Source: Acanthaster planci
Taxonomy: Eukaryota > Echinodermata > Asteroidea > Valvatida > Acanthasteridae
Length of the DNA stretch: 64,000 nt
NCBI RefSeq assembly: GCF_001949145.1
Contig: NW_019091368.1
Location: 1,064,994 to 1,128,993, forward strand
Direction of reading: 5' to 3'
Under the pieces are notes generated by a model. It worked only from the letters and a program-made list of their open reading frames with translations. It had not been told where the DNA came from and made no database searches. Shown in pieces: positions 1 through 12,023 of this stretch. The position numbers and the translations under genes were made by a program. Each line of letters opens with the position of its first letter. Position 1 is the stretch's first letter.

Positions 1-3000
1 AGGTAGAGGCGTTCAAGAGAAACGAAAACGTATAAGTTATAAAAGATATCTATCTTAAGATATAACCTAAAGGAACTTGCGATGCCGAAAATTTATTCCA
101 TAATAAGGTAAACTTTCAGCCAAAGCGCCTTGGGATTCATGAAAACAGATCGGTTCTGGACGCAAACTTTGTATTCAGGCTCAACATTATTTCATGGTTT
201 GACTGTGAAATGCTCGCATATGGACAGGGTCAGCGCACCATTTTTATTTTTGTCAAGGCTACGCAGAGATATCGTCTTCCGCAGGAGACTTAATGCAGTT
301 TGCACGGAATCGACGATTTCGACGAATAAAGCCGAGAATAATGCGGTTAGAACTGGGTTACAGGATTGCCACGGTCGGCCAGGCGAGCGATGGCGAGCCT
401 TGCTCAGAGTGTGAAGGGGGGAGGGGACGGAGGTGAGACGGGAGAGGCGAGTCGAGGCGATGTGCTGAACACTAATTGACGGGGATGGCAGGACAAGATG
501 AGAGGATAAGATATGAGGCATGAGGAGGGAGACAGATCAACAGTGCAAGGAGGATGCGGTGGGGGCGATAGGGGAGGGAGAGGCAGGGTAGGAACAGGGG
601 GAGGAGGAAGAGATAACGTAGTCTCATCGCGGGGTAGCGATATCCGCCAAGATCTATACAGCGCGCATTATGAAGTGACACCTCGGGGCAGTCAGGCCGG
701 ATCGAACGGGCAGGTCGCGTGTCACGGCCGCTTGGTATTATTCAAGCAGCCGTTGCATGCTCCTTGCCTCGCCACTGATGGTTGGAGTCCAAGGAAATAT
801 AAAATCAGACACTCCACGTAGCTTGACATTACCAAGTTGTGTGCATCACTGGTCTTTGTTTCACCAGTTAAGTGCATGTAATGCGTCCTTGTCTTAGGTT
901 TTCACCCCCAAATACAGTGCCATGCTTGTTTTCAATTGCCAGCTTCCCGACAAAATTAACGATAGTTCCTTCATTGCGACAAAAGGCGACAGACCGACAG
1001 TAACACGATAACGATGACATTACGACACATTGACGAATAATTAGATACGATAAAATTCTAATAACTAGGAACAACGATAACCTTGGTTAAAAAGCATCAG
1101 AAACAAAATTGACTAAAGGACCGAACGATGATCGAAACAGCACTGTTTCCACCAATTAAAAAAAGCAACAAATTTTACTTTACTTTATCCCACGTGGCAC
1201 CAACTCCCTCTTTTAAAGAAATGCAAACAAACTAGCTCAATAGTACTTAGAAAGGCATGTCAACCACATGCAGCGAGTCGCACAGAATGTCACCAAAAAT
1301 ATCGCTGATGTTTCTCTAAAAAATTATAATCAAATTACTTGGTCTCAAAATACCGAGGGATTAAAGAGCGCACACGCCAACGGAATTTACTGGGTTAAAA
1401 TCAACAGGATTAGATAAAGCCTGGGACAGTAATTAAGAAGTGACCGGAACCAGACCATCCTTCAGTTTAATTGATGATTATCGCACTAAGCACTTGATGC
1501 AATTACTTAATTAGCCTTAATTCAATTGGTTGCAATACGTTGGTATATGCATGATAGTGGCCGCTGATATCTCGCCCATTCGCAGACGCTGGGTGACGTC
1601 ATTAGGATTAGGCATTGGTGTGCCTGCAGGACAGGATTGAAAACAAAGCTTTGAAAGTTATTTTGAGGACCAGCCGCAGTGACAATTGTAATAGCGCTTT
1701 GATACTCTGAAATAAAATTTATGGTGCAACACTCATGCCATGGCGAATTGTCGGCACTGAGATTCGCTCAAAAACATATTTTGACAAGTAGGCCTATACA
1801 TGTTCAAATCCGCGACTTATAGTACTCGATAATGTAAGGCCAACGTAAGGTTCACTGTGCATGCACGTTGGACAACATACTTGTATAGCGTGACATCACG
1901 AAAGATATTTCTACAATATTTCTTCCCTGACAGTCAAATGTAGGGAGATTCAAAGTGCTTGGCACTCTCAGACAGATCGCACAGTGGACGACGAATCGCA
2001 CCGAAAAGCCTGCAAGCGGGAAAAGGACTGAGCAAAAAGTTCCTCATTATCTCCATGGAGGCTGATACCTACGCTAGATAGTAGCTAGCGTATGGTGCCC
2101 TCCCACGCATTAGCCTTCATATCGAAACACGCTATCAGAACTGGAACAGCTTCGCTGGGGATTTGGAAATAGCGACATGTACATGCAAAAGAAGGGATGA
2201 AAAAAGACGAGGAGAGTTCAAAGTGTACTGCACTCAAAGGTCACTTTTTTTTCGAATGTCAAATGATATCTACGGATTACACTCTTCACTGTCAAACCCC
2301 CCCTCAAACAAAACAAACCAAAAAAAAAAACCCCTTTACACCTGAACTTTTTCAATCAGAGAAAGCTGAGCGTGAAATTGTTCCTGGATAAGCCATCAAA
2401 TCATTTTTCCACCTGTCAGATGTCTGACAGAATGCATAACAAATGGCTGTTTTTAACAAACTGGTAAACATCTCAAAACCGAATGTCCAACAGACAAAAA
2501 GGTTTTTGAAAGTACACTGTACTTAAAAAACATCTGAGCCGTTTTGGTCACTGTTTCCATTTGAAAATAACAGATATTATATTTGCAAAGAAAACGTTAA
2601 ATGTGAACAGCATGATTGCCCATTAGGTCAACATTTTTTGCGTTGACAGTAGTTTAAAATCATTTCTGAAGAAGTGAACACTTGTCTCAATCAAACAGAG
2701 TTATGCTTATACTAAGTTGCAATACATCCCAAACAACGTGTGCTGCTTTGTGGCCGATGGGTTTCAAGCACACCGGCAAAATGTAGCTGAGTGTTCATTA
2801 AAAAAGATGAATTTGCTGTATTCACGAGTCAGCCATCTTGATTCGAAAAGGAAGCGCTAACCGGCAATAGCGGTATGGCGGCAATGACCAGGATACGATG
2901 GAAGCAAATGGTAGAATATATTTCTTGCTGTTCCGATTAATAGGTTCCAAATTATGGTAGGCTAATTATCAGATGTTTGGGCCAAATTTGAATAATCAAC

Positions 3001-4019
3001 AGCAAAACGATCCCAGCAATTACCAAGTAACAGAACGTTGTTTTTTTAAATCGTATCTAAACAGAAAATATAATGTATTCATGACGAACGACCTCCTTTC
3101 CCCTCACAAAGTCATCTCGTCCCATGAAGACAACCGTTCCGGAAGTTCAGCATCACCTCTAGGCAGCATCTAAACCTGTTAGGCATCTCTCCACCATCAC
3201 ATTTCTCTAACTTTCACGGTTCGCACTGCACCAACAAGAGCCCGTTTAACTCTGTTATTGTAAAAAGGCAGATATACTTTAACGAAGCACCACGTACTTT
3301 CAGGAAGTAACACAAATGTACCTCCCTGTACTTTTTTTGGGAAGAAAACAGTATCAAAAATCAATATTCAGGTCACACACCACAAAGGCGTTTTGTTCAT
3401 GTGGTCTTAACGTGTCCAATAATGCTTGGTCATGCACGGCGTTATTAATATTTCAACAGCACATGTTTAACGGACACTACGCGTGGGGGCACCACACCCC
3501 GACATACAACCCCTGCTAATCCGTAACGCACACAGCTAACACTTTAGACAATCCCGATATTTTAATCCCTAGTCACGATAACAGGAAAAAAATAATAGAG
3601 AAACTCGCCTCAACATGCAGCAGCTATGGAAGTCACTGGAATCAGCGGAGTCACGATTGTGTTTTTTTCTGTTATCGACGCCAAGTGTTTGATTAATTGT
3701 CCAATTGTTTCCATAATAGAGAACAGGTGCTAATTGTGCCGCGCTGTACCGCGTGTTTGACGTTATGATTAATGTTAGTTCAATAATGGTTTCGGTCCTG
3801 GGAAGGGCTCTCTTGGCGTACCAAAAGTAATGACCACAATCGGACAAAATGCTCGATATCAGAACGCCAGGATGTACAATGTCATCCCCCGGTTTGGTAT
3901 TGCGGACAACAAAATCTGGATGCATTATGCAAAAACTGTTACAGTCACCACGCTTGACGATAAATTGTTATCAAAACTTGATCTACCGACGACTACCGGT
4001 ACAAACAATATCTAGAATT

Positions 4020-4238
4020 TAAACACTTTTTGTGCCCACTTTCCAAACGTTTAAAACACGACATGTTTACTGAAATGGGTTCAGGAATTTGTTTAAATGC
4101 TAAACGCTTTTCCATGGTTCACGTTTAGCTGTTTGAAATCTGCTCAGCACATTCTGAAACACATTTCTAAACCGAACGCGTAGCAATAAACATGTCGCGG
4201 TTAAACACGTTTAAAAAGTGGGAACAAAAAAGTGTTTA
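4020..4238. mobile_element. MITE-like element with about 50-bp inverted ends
   Basis: The left end TAAACACTTTTTGTGCCCAC and about 30 further bases match the reverse complement of the right end (about 4187-4238) with few differences, closing at TAAACATGT on both sides. Total length is about 219 bp and there is no coding capacity. A clear target duplication was not seen; a TA duplication is possible. The superfamily is not assigned. Confidence 0.75.
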
Positions 4239-5079
4239 GAAATTTGTTTATACTCTTAGCACATTTTTACCGTATAAGTTTCACATTGTGCCCAAGTTCT
4301 TTCAGCTCAAAAGTCTCCTACAACAAATCATTGATATCGTCAATGCGGTTTCGAAAAAAAACCAACAAAAAACAGCAACAGCAAGAACAAACAAAAACAC
4401 GGGACTGCCATAGTGGTTTTGACATCTTAATCGTTTTGTCACTGTCAGCTGTTTTCAGGTGTTTTCAAAAGACTATAATTTGCCCCGCTCGAAACTTGAT
4501 TGGTCGTCGTCTAGAAACGAAAACGTGGAATGTATTCAAGGGGAAACATGACTGCCATGAATACATGAGGTGTGTATTAATACAGAACCTGTCAAAAGAG
4601 AAGGGGGAAACCAAACAAGAGGAGAGATGGTGAAAAGACGGTATGCATACAGCCAAAAATGCAATTTGGATCAATGAGTTCAGTTTTAGAAATTGAATAG
4701 AAAGCAGTTTGTTATCGTGTTGGTTGAGATGACATGGTGTATATCACCTAGGTGATAACAATCTCTGAAAAGCTTAAGCCTGAATTCAGACAGAAACAAA
4801 CAAAAATAAACACAAGAAGCAACAAAGCAAAATATAAAAAACAAAAAACAAAACAAGAAAACCAAACCAAACAAAAAGACTGGAGCAAAGTCATGCCAAA
4901 GCATATATTTACCCAAGGGCAACATAAAACCTTTACAAAGCAACGATACAACAGCCTTCACTTTCTTCCGGGAGCCTATCTGTCGAGGGAATCGCCAAAA
5001 GGCCGCCGCAGAAGCAGGATATAACTCAATCTGGTTTAATTATGCCATAAAGTGATTAATCACCGATTACATTAGTTCC

Positions 5080-6100
5080 ACTTGACCCAGCAAAGCGCCG
5101 GGGACAGGTTGCAGAGTTTTCCCCCGTCCAACGCGTTCCGGGCTACTGGCAGCACACACCCTCAGCATTTACGAGGTATTAAAATCGCCGCCTAGGCGCT
5201 TGGAACAGTAGGGGAGCAAAAAGGAGCGATCGGGTCTTGGACGACGATGACGCATCCTTGGACAGACCATCGGCGTCCCACGTCATGAGTCGAGGAGTTT
5301 CAAGAAGAAGCAAAGCTGTTACAACAAAACTGACTAATCGAAATTGACCAAAATTCAAAGGATAGTAAAAAAACCTAATGTTAACAACATCTGAAAAAAG
5401 TCCTCCAAATAAAGTAAGAAAACAAAGAAGTCACATAAAACAGTGCAGAAAAACAGCAAAATGAAAGGTATAATTCTTTATAGAAATTTCATTTATCAAG
5501 TTTTATTAGTGTTTTGGATGAATCTCGGTTCTTCGAAAGGCCAAGTAATATATCGAAAAAAATTAACCCTTGCTTCAGCATGCCAAAAAAACAAAACAAT
5601 CAGTGTAAAGCTCTTTCGCGGGTCTTTTCTGAAAACACCTAAATCTCTCCCTCAATTGAGCAGCTATCCTGCGGCGTTTCCAGCTCCCTGCGCCGACCGA
5701 GCGGGTAGGTTCTCCCTCTAACCCCCGGGTGGCCCCGCGTATATGTACTGGGCACAGCTTGCCCGCCGGGATGTTTGCCTTGTCGACTTCTGGAGTACCG
5801 GATAATCGAGAAATAACGAGAGAAATTGGTGTGAGATCTCTCAACTAACAAGGGGGATTGAAGATGATGATGTGAGCTGTACCAGCGCTTGCTCGATACG
5901 AGAAGATGATTATGGTGTTGACGATGAAGGGTGCATTGGCATCCCCCCTCCCGTGCAATGAAGCCGAACCTGCCACGCCAGCCAAGTCAAGCGAGTGTCC
6001 CGGTCTCCCCACAGCCCGTTGTGCCTGCTTAATCCTCGGGCCCGTGAGGGAACGTGGCGGGCAACCGCCGCGCAAATCAAATATCACTCACCCAATGTGA
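5080..6100. promoter_or_regulatory. CpG-richer non-coding block in the left flank
   Basis: CG dinucleotides are frequent here (for example GCGCCGGGG, CGCCGCCTAGGCGC, CCGCCGCGC) compared with the surrounding sequence, and there is no plausible protein. Together with a similar patch at 7290-7640 this could be a promoter or enhancer region, possibly of a gene to the left. Inference only. Confidence 0.3.
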
Positions 6101-9100
6101 TTGATTGGGATTGATTTCGTTTTGTTTGGATTGGCTTTTTCTACGCCGGGGCTCGGCATTCCTCCCTGGGTAATTCACCGACAAGGGACTCAAAGAAAAA
6201 AAGAAGGGAGCAAAACCCAGGGATGTCCACTCTATCAGAAGCGTGCGCGGCACTCCAGCAGACCGTAAACACTGCCTCATCAAATACGCAATCTAACAAA
6301 TTGAATTGTGAAGTCTCTCACGCCCAAGGTGTAGGTTTGCGCTCTCGTGGCGCGCTCGTTTAGTTTTTCCATGTTTTTTTCCCCTCCATGAAAAAACCAA
6401 GACGAATCTGACAGTTCTATACCCTCGGAGAGGCTTTGCTCACTGCCTGACATGCACGAGTGAGCATTAGGGAATCTCGTGTTCTAAGTCTGTGTAACCG
6501 ATCCTCAAGACCCGTAAAAGACGCGAAAGGAGCACAGAAGCAGTTTTTCCTTCTCCCGGCATGGTTTGTGCGGAGTATTCGCAGAAATACAGATTACGTT
6601 AGGTTGACATAGTAGGCAAACTATGCAACATCGAAAATAGTATAAAAAAAACAGCCAAAATCCCCATAAATTTCACAAACAAGCTGTTCAACTTTGCTTT
6701 AAAAAACAACAATTTGTTGTTAATGTGTTCTGCATGCTCAGCAGCAGTATCATTTTGAACACAACGATTTGAGCCGGCTGAAGCAGGAAATGAAATTTAA
6801 CTTGTTTATGCGTACAACGAGCAACATTTTGGTATAATTTGTAAGTACATGTACTTACGTGTCATGAGCTTTCACGGCCTGTTTGTTACCAGATCTATTT
6901 GAATATCTAAAGTGACCCAAAAGTAAAAAAAAAAATTCCACTTTTTTTTTTATAGCAAATTAGGAATATAACTTGGTATCGCGGAGAGCTGATCAAGTGT
7001 CACAGGTGCAATGAATCGGCTGCTTCAAAAGGCCCGTGTCGTGAGATTTGGAAGTTCCGGTGTTCTGATGTTTTCATCTTTCATTACATGAGATCCTAAT
7101 ACGTCATGTCATACTTGCACAAGATTGTACTAAGGGAAAGTGCACGAATGAACTGACTGCTGCATAGGGTTACGGATCACGCTTTACATTATGCATGTAT
7201 TGGATTTTCATCAAGGTACTAGGTGCTCCTTTCCTGTTTCTCGCTAGAGTCGTGGTTTGTAAGAAACAGAAGGTGAGCACCCGTTCTGTGACATCAGATT
7301 GCGACAGTGGACGGGGGGGGTCGGTGGATCAAGACCTCGTAATCAGGAACTTGTCATCTATATACCCGACCCGTCATCCTTTTTACCCTGATCGTACACG
7401 CGCACCGGGGGGGAAGACACGGACAGCGGAACGCGGTGTGGGTATCTGCCCGCTCCCTTCTTTCCCGTTTCCCCGGGGCGTTTGTACTTATACACCCCGG
7501 CTGGCCGGCCGGCGAGAGCCGAGTCAGCCCCGGCCGGCTGGGCTGCAAAATGAACCGCCAAGATGATTATCACGCGGCGCTCCATCTCCGCGCTCCTCCC
7601 CACTTTCCCAGATACTCCAACCCTCTTGATACCTTATCTTGACGGAGGCGACACCCAGATAGCAAAGGGGAGACGGAAATGTATAAAACAAGGCACAGCT
7701 ATAAAAAAAGATGACATATGTACTATCCTGAAGCGTATAAGACCGAACGCACTTTCCAATTCAAGTGAATGACAGCAAGTCGCGATAGTGTGAAGATAGC
7801 AACGAAAGATATCCACATGCTAACAAGGGGGACAAAATACACGACAGGGACTTGACAGGCGACACAAAAATAAAGATTAGGCCTATGCGTGAAAGACGAT
7901 CCTTTTAAAACCAACATAAATTATACCCGAGCCGATTTCTTCGTTTTAAACTATGCTCTTGCATTCTTTTTATTTCGTATCAGTACAATTCATTCTTTAC
8001 ACGATGAACCTATAACCTCACATCTTTCTTGGTGTTTTTTGGGGGAGGGGGCGGGCAATACCGACACACGGACGTGTCGTCTAGCACAAAAAAAGGGCTA
8101 AAAAGGAAAATAAAGATGAACATGTAGAGAGTTTCACCCTTTGGGATAAACTCACTGCGGCAAGATTATACCCCTATACATGAAATATGAGCTCCTTTAA
8201 TACGGATACTGAAGCGACGCTTCGACAAAAAAAAAAAAAAAATCCGGAGAAGCACCGCTCCTCTTGTACAAGGTACACCTGTACCTCATCGCAGCGTGCC
8301 GCGGTGAAGCGGTGCGCACGCGGGACTCGGTCCCCCTGGATCGCCCCCAAATCGAAATTTGATTTGATTCTGGCCGAGTGAGGGGTCTTAAAGCGACACG
8401 ATTAATCAACAATGCCGAGCAATTTCATCTGCTGTAACACTGCAACAACAATTTTCACGGAGGGTTGACACTCGGCTCGAGTGGAGGGGGGGGGACGAAG
8501 CAATGGGAGAGACAGCGACTTGGATCCTATCACGGCAGCGTGATTATGCCAAGTGATGGCGGGGACAATTAGAAAAATTGCCGGTGCAGGATTGCTCTAG
8601 CCCCGCCAGGGCATATAATTTCCCCCCGTCCAGGCCGACGTATACCGCGCCAAAACCAATCCCGGGTATATGCACCCAACATGAAGCAGTCTTTTTTTTT
8701 TTTTTTTTGGCTCAAGCCTATAGTTCCCCCTATTTCCCAAAGTGTTCCTCGCTCGGGAATTCCAAGAGGACCGCAGATTATAACCCCGGGTACTTATTAA
8801 TTTCATTGCACGATAAAGCAGCGCGCGTCACGGAGCAGCGGTACTGGGCGTCTTCTCAAACCTTTGACTTATTTTTTTTTCAATACACTTTCCGTGCAGT
8901 GCACTCTATACACATAAACGCTTTATAATACATTACAAACCAAACAATTTCCGGTCACTCAAAACAAAGTACAATATCAATTAAAAGAGAACCAAATAAA
9001 CGATGTACCGGAACATAATCTCAAAATCTACCGACATTTCACGAGTAGCAAAAGGGCAATGCTGACTACTGTAACTTTGAAGGTCTAAAGTTTGCAATTG

Positions 9101-9878
9101 TTACATTGCTAAGTTCATATGAAAATAGTAATTGGTGGTCAGATTTCAAATTGATTCACGAATCAACAAAATAATTCGTCCACCTCATCAATAAACATTA
9201 GCCAGAAAGACAAAAGGGGATGTCGGTCGAGAAAATATACTTTTGCCTAGATGAGCTTGAAATAAAACTTCGTTCACTTAATTTTTTGATATTAAGTAAA
9301 TTTCATTTCCCAAATTAGTCGGCCTATGTACAGCTCTAAGTTGATGGGTAATTCTGGGAAAAAGTCTTGCACCGAAAGAATATTTCTATGGTGAACGAAT
9401 AAAACCTATATGTAACCACTTTATATTTACGCTGCACAGTGTGAATTTGCTAACTCCCCTTTACTAGCATACTACATAGGCCTAGCATAATGCAGGGTTA
9501 ATGTACAGTTGTTCAACACATTGCCATTATCAACCTTGTGACGTTTGGAATGAACATTCCATTCAACAAAAGCAACCGAAGTTTGTTCCAACACAAAAAA
9601 AATCGACCTGCATATTACATATATTTACAAATTAACTTAGTATTTGCGGTAAATCTTTGAGTTGCTTAAAACCTATTTCCTTTTTTTCTCCTGCTGCATG
9701 TACATGTATATACATAGCAATTTTATACATCCTGTCCAGTTGCGGCTAATCTATAAGGTTGGCCGTCCTCTTTCCATTCATTTCACAGGAAGACGGTTAT
9801 TCATAACACATCACCATTTCTCAGCTTCCCAATAGTAAATACACACGTTGCACGTGTAAATCTGCATACACGATACTT

Positions 9879-9898
9879 TATATATACATGTATATATA
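9879..9898. repeat. 20-bp perfect palindrome TATATATACATGTATATATA
   Basis: A perfectly self-complementary stretch built of TA steps around ACATGT, in the gene-free left flank. Confidence 0.85.
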
Positions 9899-11299
9899 CA
9901 TACACACAAATATCTTGGCCAAACCGTCAATCACGTGAAGATATCTGATCGATATCATATTTATACATTGCTCATACAGGTTACGTAACGTTATCTTGTT
10001 TCGTACTTATTTTTCCTCCTCTTGTGATAGCTATAGCCAGTGTCACGGGTGCATTAATTAGATAAAAGGCACTGAAGTTTGCTTTGGTGTCACAGTGGTG
10101 CAACCCCGGCATTCGCTGGGGAAAAAAAGGCAGAACTTTTATAATTCAGGCAAAGGAGTGCGGATCAGGAGAGATACAGTCGCCGATTCCCGGCTCTGTG
10201 CAGCACGAAAAAACAGTCCGCAGCGTGGGAGCAAGAACGGCTGGCTAACTATAAGCAGTATCAAATCATGATCCTCGGCCGAGGTGGCAACATTTAGTTT
10301 GATAAGGCTCTCTACAGGTCTCCACCGACCACGCACACGACATCAAATCGGTTCATTTATGCCAATAGTAAAAGTACTATAAACCAATTGCAATGCTTCG
10401 AACAAAAATGAACTTGAAAAGTAAGAGGCACACCAATCTGCTCTGCTTTCATACTACGCCCAACCCTGACGGCTCTGAACATAGTCTTCGATCACATTGT
10501 GGTTGATGTAAACCCACTTTAACCATGACCAATGAACAAACCACCCCTTCAGTCAAAACAAGTTGTCCTAAAATGCGTACCTACTTGCTATACAAATATT
10601 AATGCCACTCCCTAACTCTTCCTTTTACATCCAGGGAAAGATGGCTTTTCTCGATCAAGTTCCTTACCCAAAGCAGTCAGCCTAAACAAAGCTGCTGGTT
10701 AACGAGCTACAACCCAGAAAATACAACCAACACCCCGCTCACTTCTCTCATTTACATCCATGTCAGTCTCTACACATCCCAGCTCCATAAAGACACACAA
10801 AACGTCACAGAATACCCCCAACACACCCAAGTATGATCCACAGATTTGCCCAAAGCATACTTCTAAAAATTCAGTGTCACTGCAACCCTTAACCATCGAA
10901 TAAAAAATAAATTCTAGCGGTCTCCACAGGCCAAGCCTTGACTTTTACCGTTCTGAACAAAGCACAACTATTTGTACGGTCCCCAATCTATCACAAGTCA
11001 TGGAAATATATATAGAATTTTGTCATTGTTGTGAGAGGAGGAAGAAGGGGAAAAAACCCTTGTGAATGAGCTCGGACAAGAGATAATATTTCCCTTGCCT
11101 TTAATGGCCTGTCTATTCTCAATGGAGAATTCACCCAAATGATACACAGGAAGTACGCGTGCATTATTCAAAAATCAACCACCAAAATCCTGCGTTATGA
11201 TACTGTTTTTTAACAGATCCACTCAGCAAGATACTGCCCTTACATTTGCATGAATAACAAATCCCAGGCCGAACCCTAAGTGCCTGCGATGTGGGATAG

Positions 11300-11352
11300 A
11301 GAAAAAGGAAAAGAAAGAAACAAACCCAGAAAAAAAACCCCATACTTTTAAT
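11300..11352 (-). terminator. Candidate EHBP1 polyadenylation site
   Basis: On the minus strand ATTAAA (11352-11347) is followed within about 10-45 nt by a G/T-rich then T-rich tract typical of a downstream element. It lies about 590 nt after the stop codon, giving a plausible 3' UTR. No canonical AATAAA was seen on the minus strand between it and the stop. No transcript evidence is available. Confidence 0.4.
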
Positions 11353-11941
11353 GATGCGTTGAGCGAGTGGAGCAGTCGGCCGGGCGGAAACAGTGGGCGC
11401 CCAGGCGTGAGACACGAGCGTTGATTGAAAGCCAGAATAACGAAGGAGGAGGCAGCCTGAGCGGCCAACCACGAAAATGCCTAGAAATCACTCCAATGTC
11501 AGCATCTCCCCCCCACACCTCTTTATAGCATGGGTTGTTGTCAAGAACATGTCACCTCCTCAGCAACAAAGTCCCAATTGGCTGCTTCTCAATCGATGCC
11601 CTCCAAAATGTTGCCAAATTGGTCACTATTACAATGGGAATTTGAAGGAGACAGTAGACTTGCTCAAATTAACCCACTCTGTACCGCACTGTACTTGTTA
11701 TTCTGTATCTGAGTGCGGCTTTAACTAAACGATCCTATATGGTTGCTTTGGGGTTGGTGAAACATTAAACATGCACCTAGTCAACCCCCGGGAAACTTAA
11801 CCAGGGAACTTCAAAATTCACTCAACTTCAAGATTCCATAATTAATGAATGCTAAAGATCCTCAAATCTTATAAGCATTGTCTGCATTGCCCGCAAGAAG
11901 GGACCTGGCACCCTGACTTCTCACACTGCAGTTCTGTGTTG

Positions 11942-12023
11942 CTACTGTATGGAGCACTTCTCCTCCTTTCGTTTGCGTCTTCTCTGCAGCATGTTGTCCA
12001 AGTATTCTGCCTCCTCCTCAGCC
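11942..12023 (-). CDS. EHBP1: EHBP1 exon 21: C-terminus with CaaX box
   Basis: Completes Glu1056, then 26 codons and TAG. The sequence AEEEAEYLD...[11 protein letters not shown] ends in a CaaX box after a polybasic run. Human EHBP1 ends KEEKCVLQ. Gln at the last position favours farnesylation by known enzyme preference. The acceptor is CTTCCTTATTCCCAG. This exon is 1.8 kb downstream of exon 20 and fixes the 3' end of the coding sequence. Confidence 0.95.

Larger units (their letters stand above)
1..11299. other. Gene-free 3' flank of EHBP1
   Basis: I found no coding exon, RNA gene or transposase here on either strand. All open frames are short, unlike any family I know, and lack splice context. 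The stretch alternates AT-rich DNA with CpG-richer patches at about 360-760, 5080-6100, 7290-7640 and 8250-8850. It also contains a MITE at 4020-4238, poly-T/A runs and a purine-rich strand bias around 400-620. Confidence 0.6.

Noticed and set aside
4232-4633. 133-codon plus-strand frame
   Set aside because: Starts in a MITE end and encodes poly-Lys/Gln from A-rich DNA; no support as a gene.
7195-7566. 123-codon frame in the CpG-richer left flank
   Set aside because: Pro/Arg/Gly-rich translation of GC-rich DNA with no domain, splice context or similarity.
1-11900. Search for an Otx homeodomain exon on both strands
   Set aside because: No frame resembles a bicoid-class homeodomain; if Otx is linked, its coding exons are outside the window.
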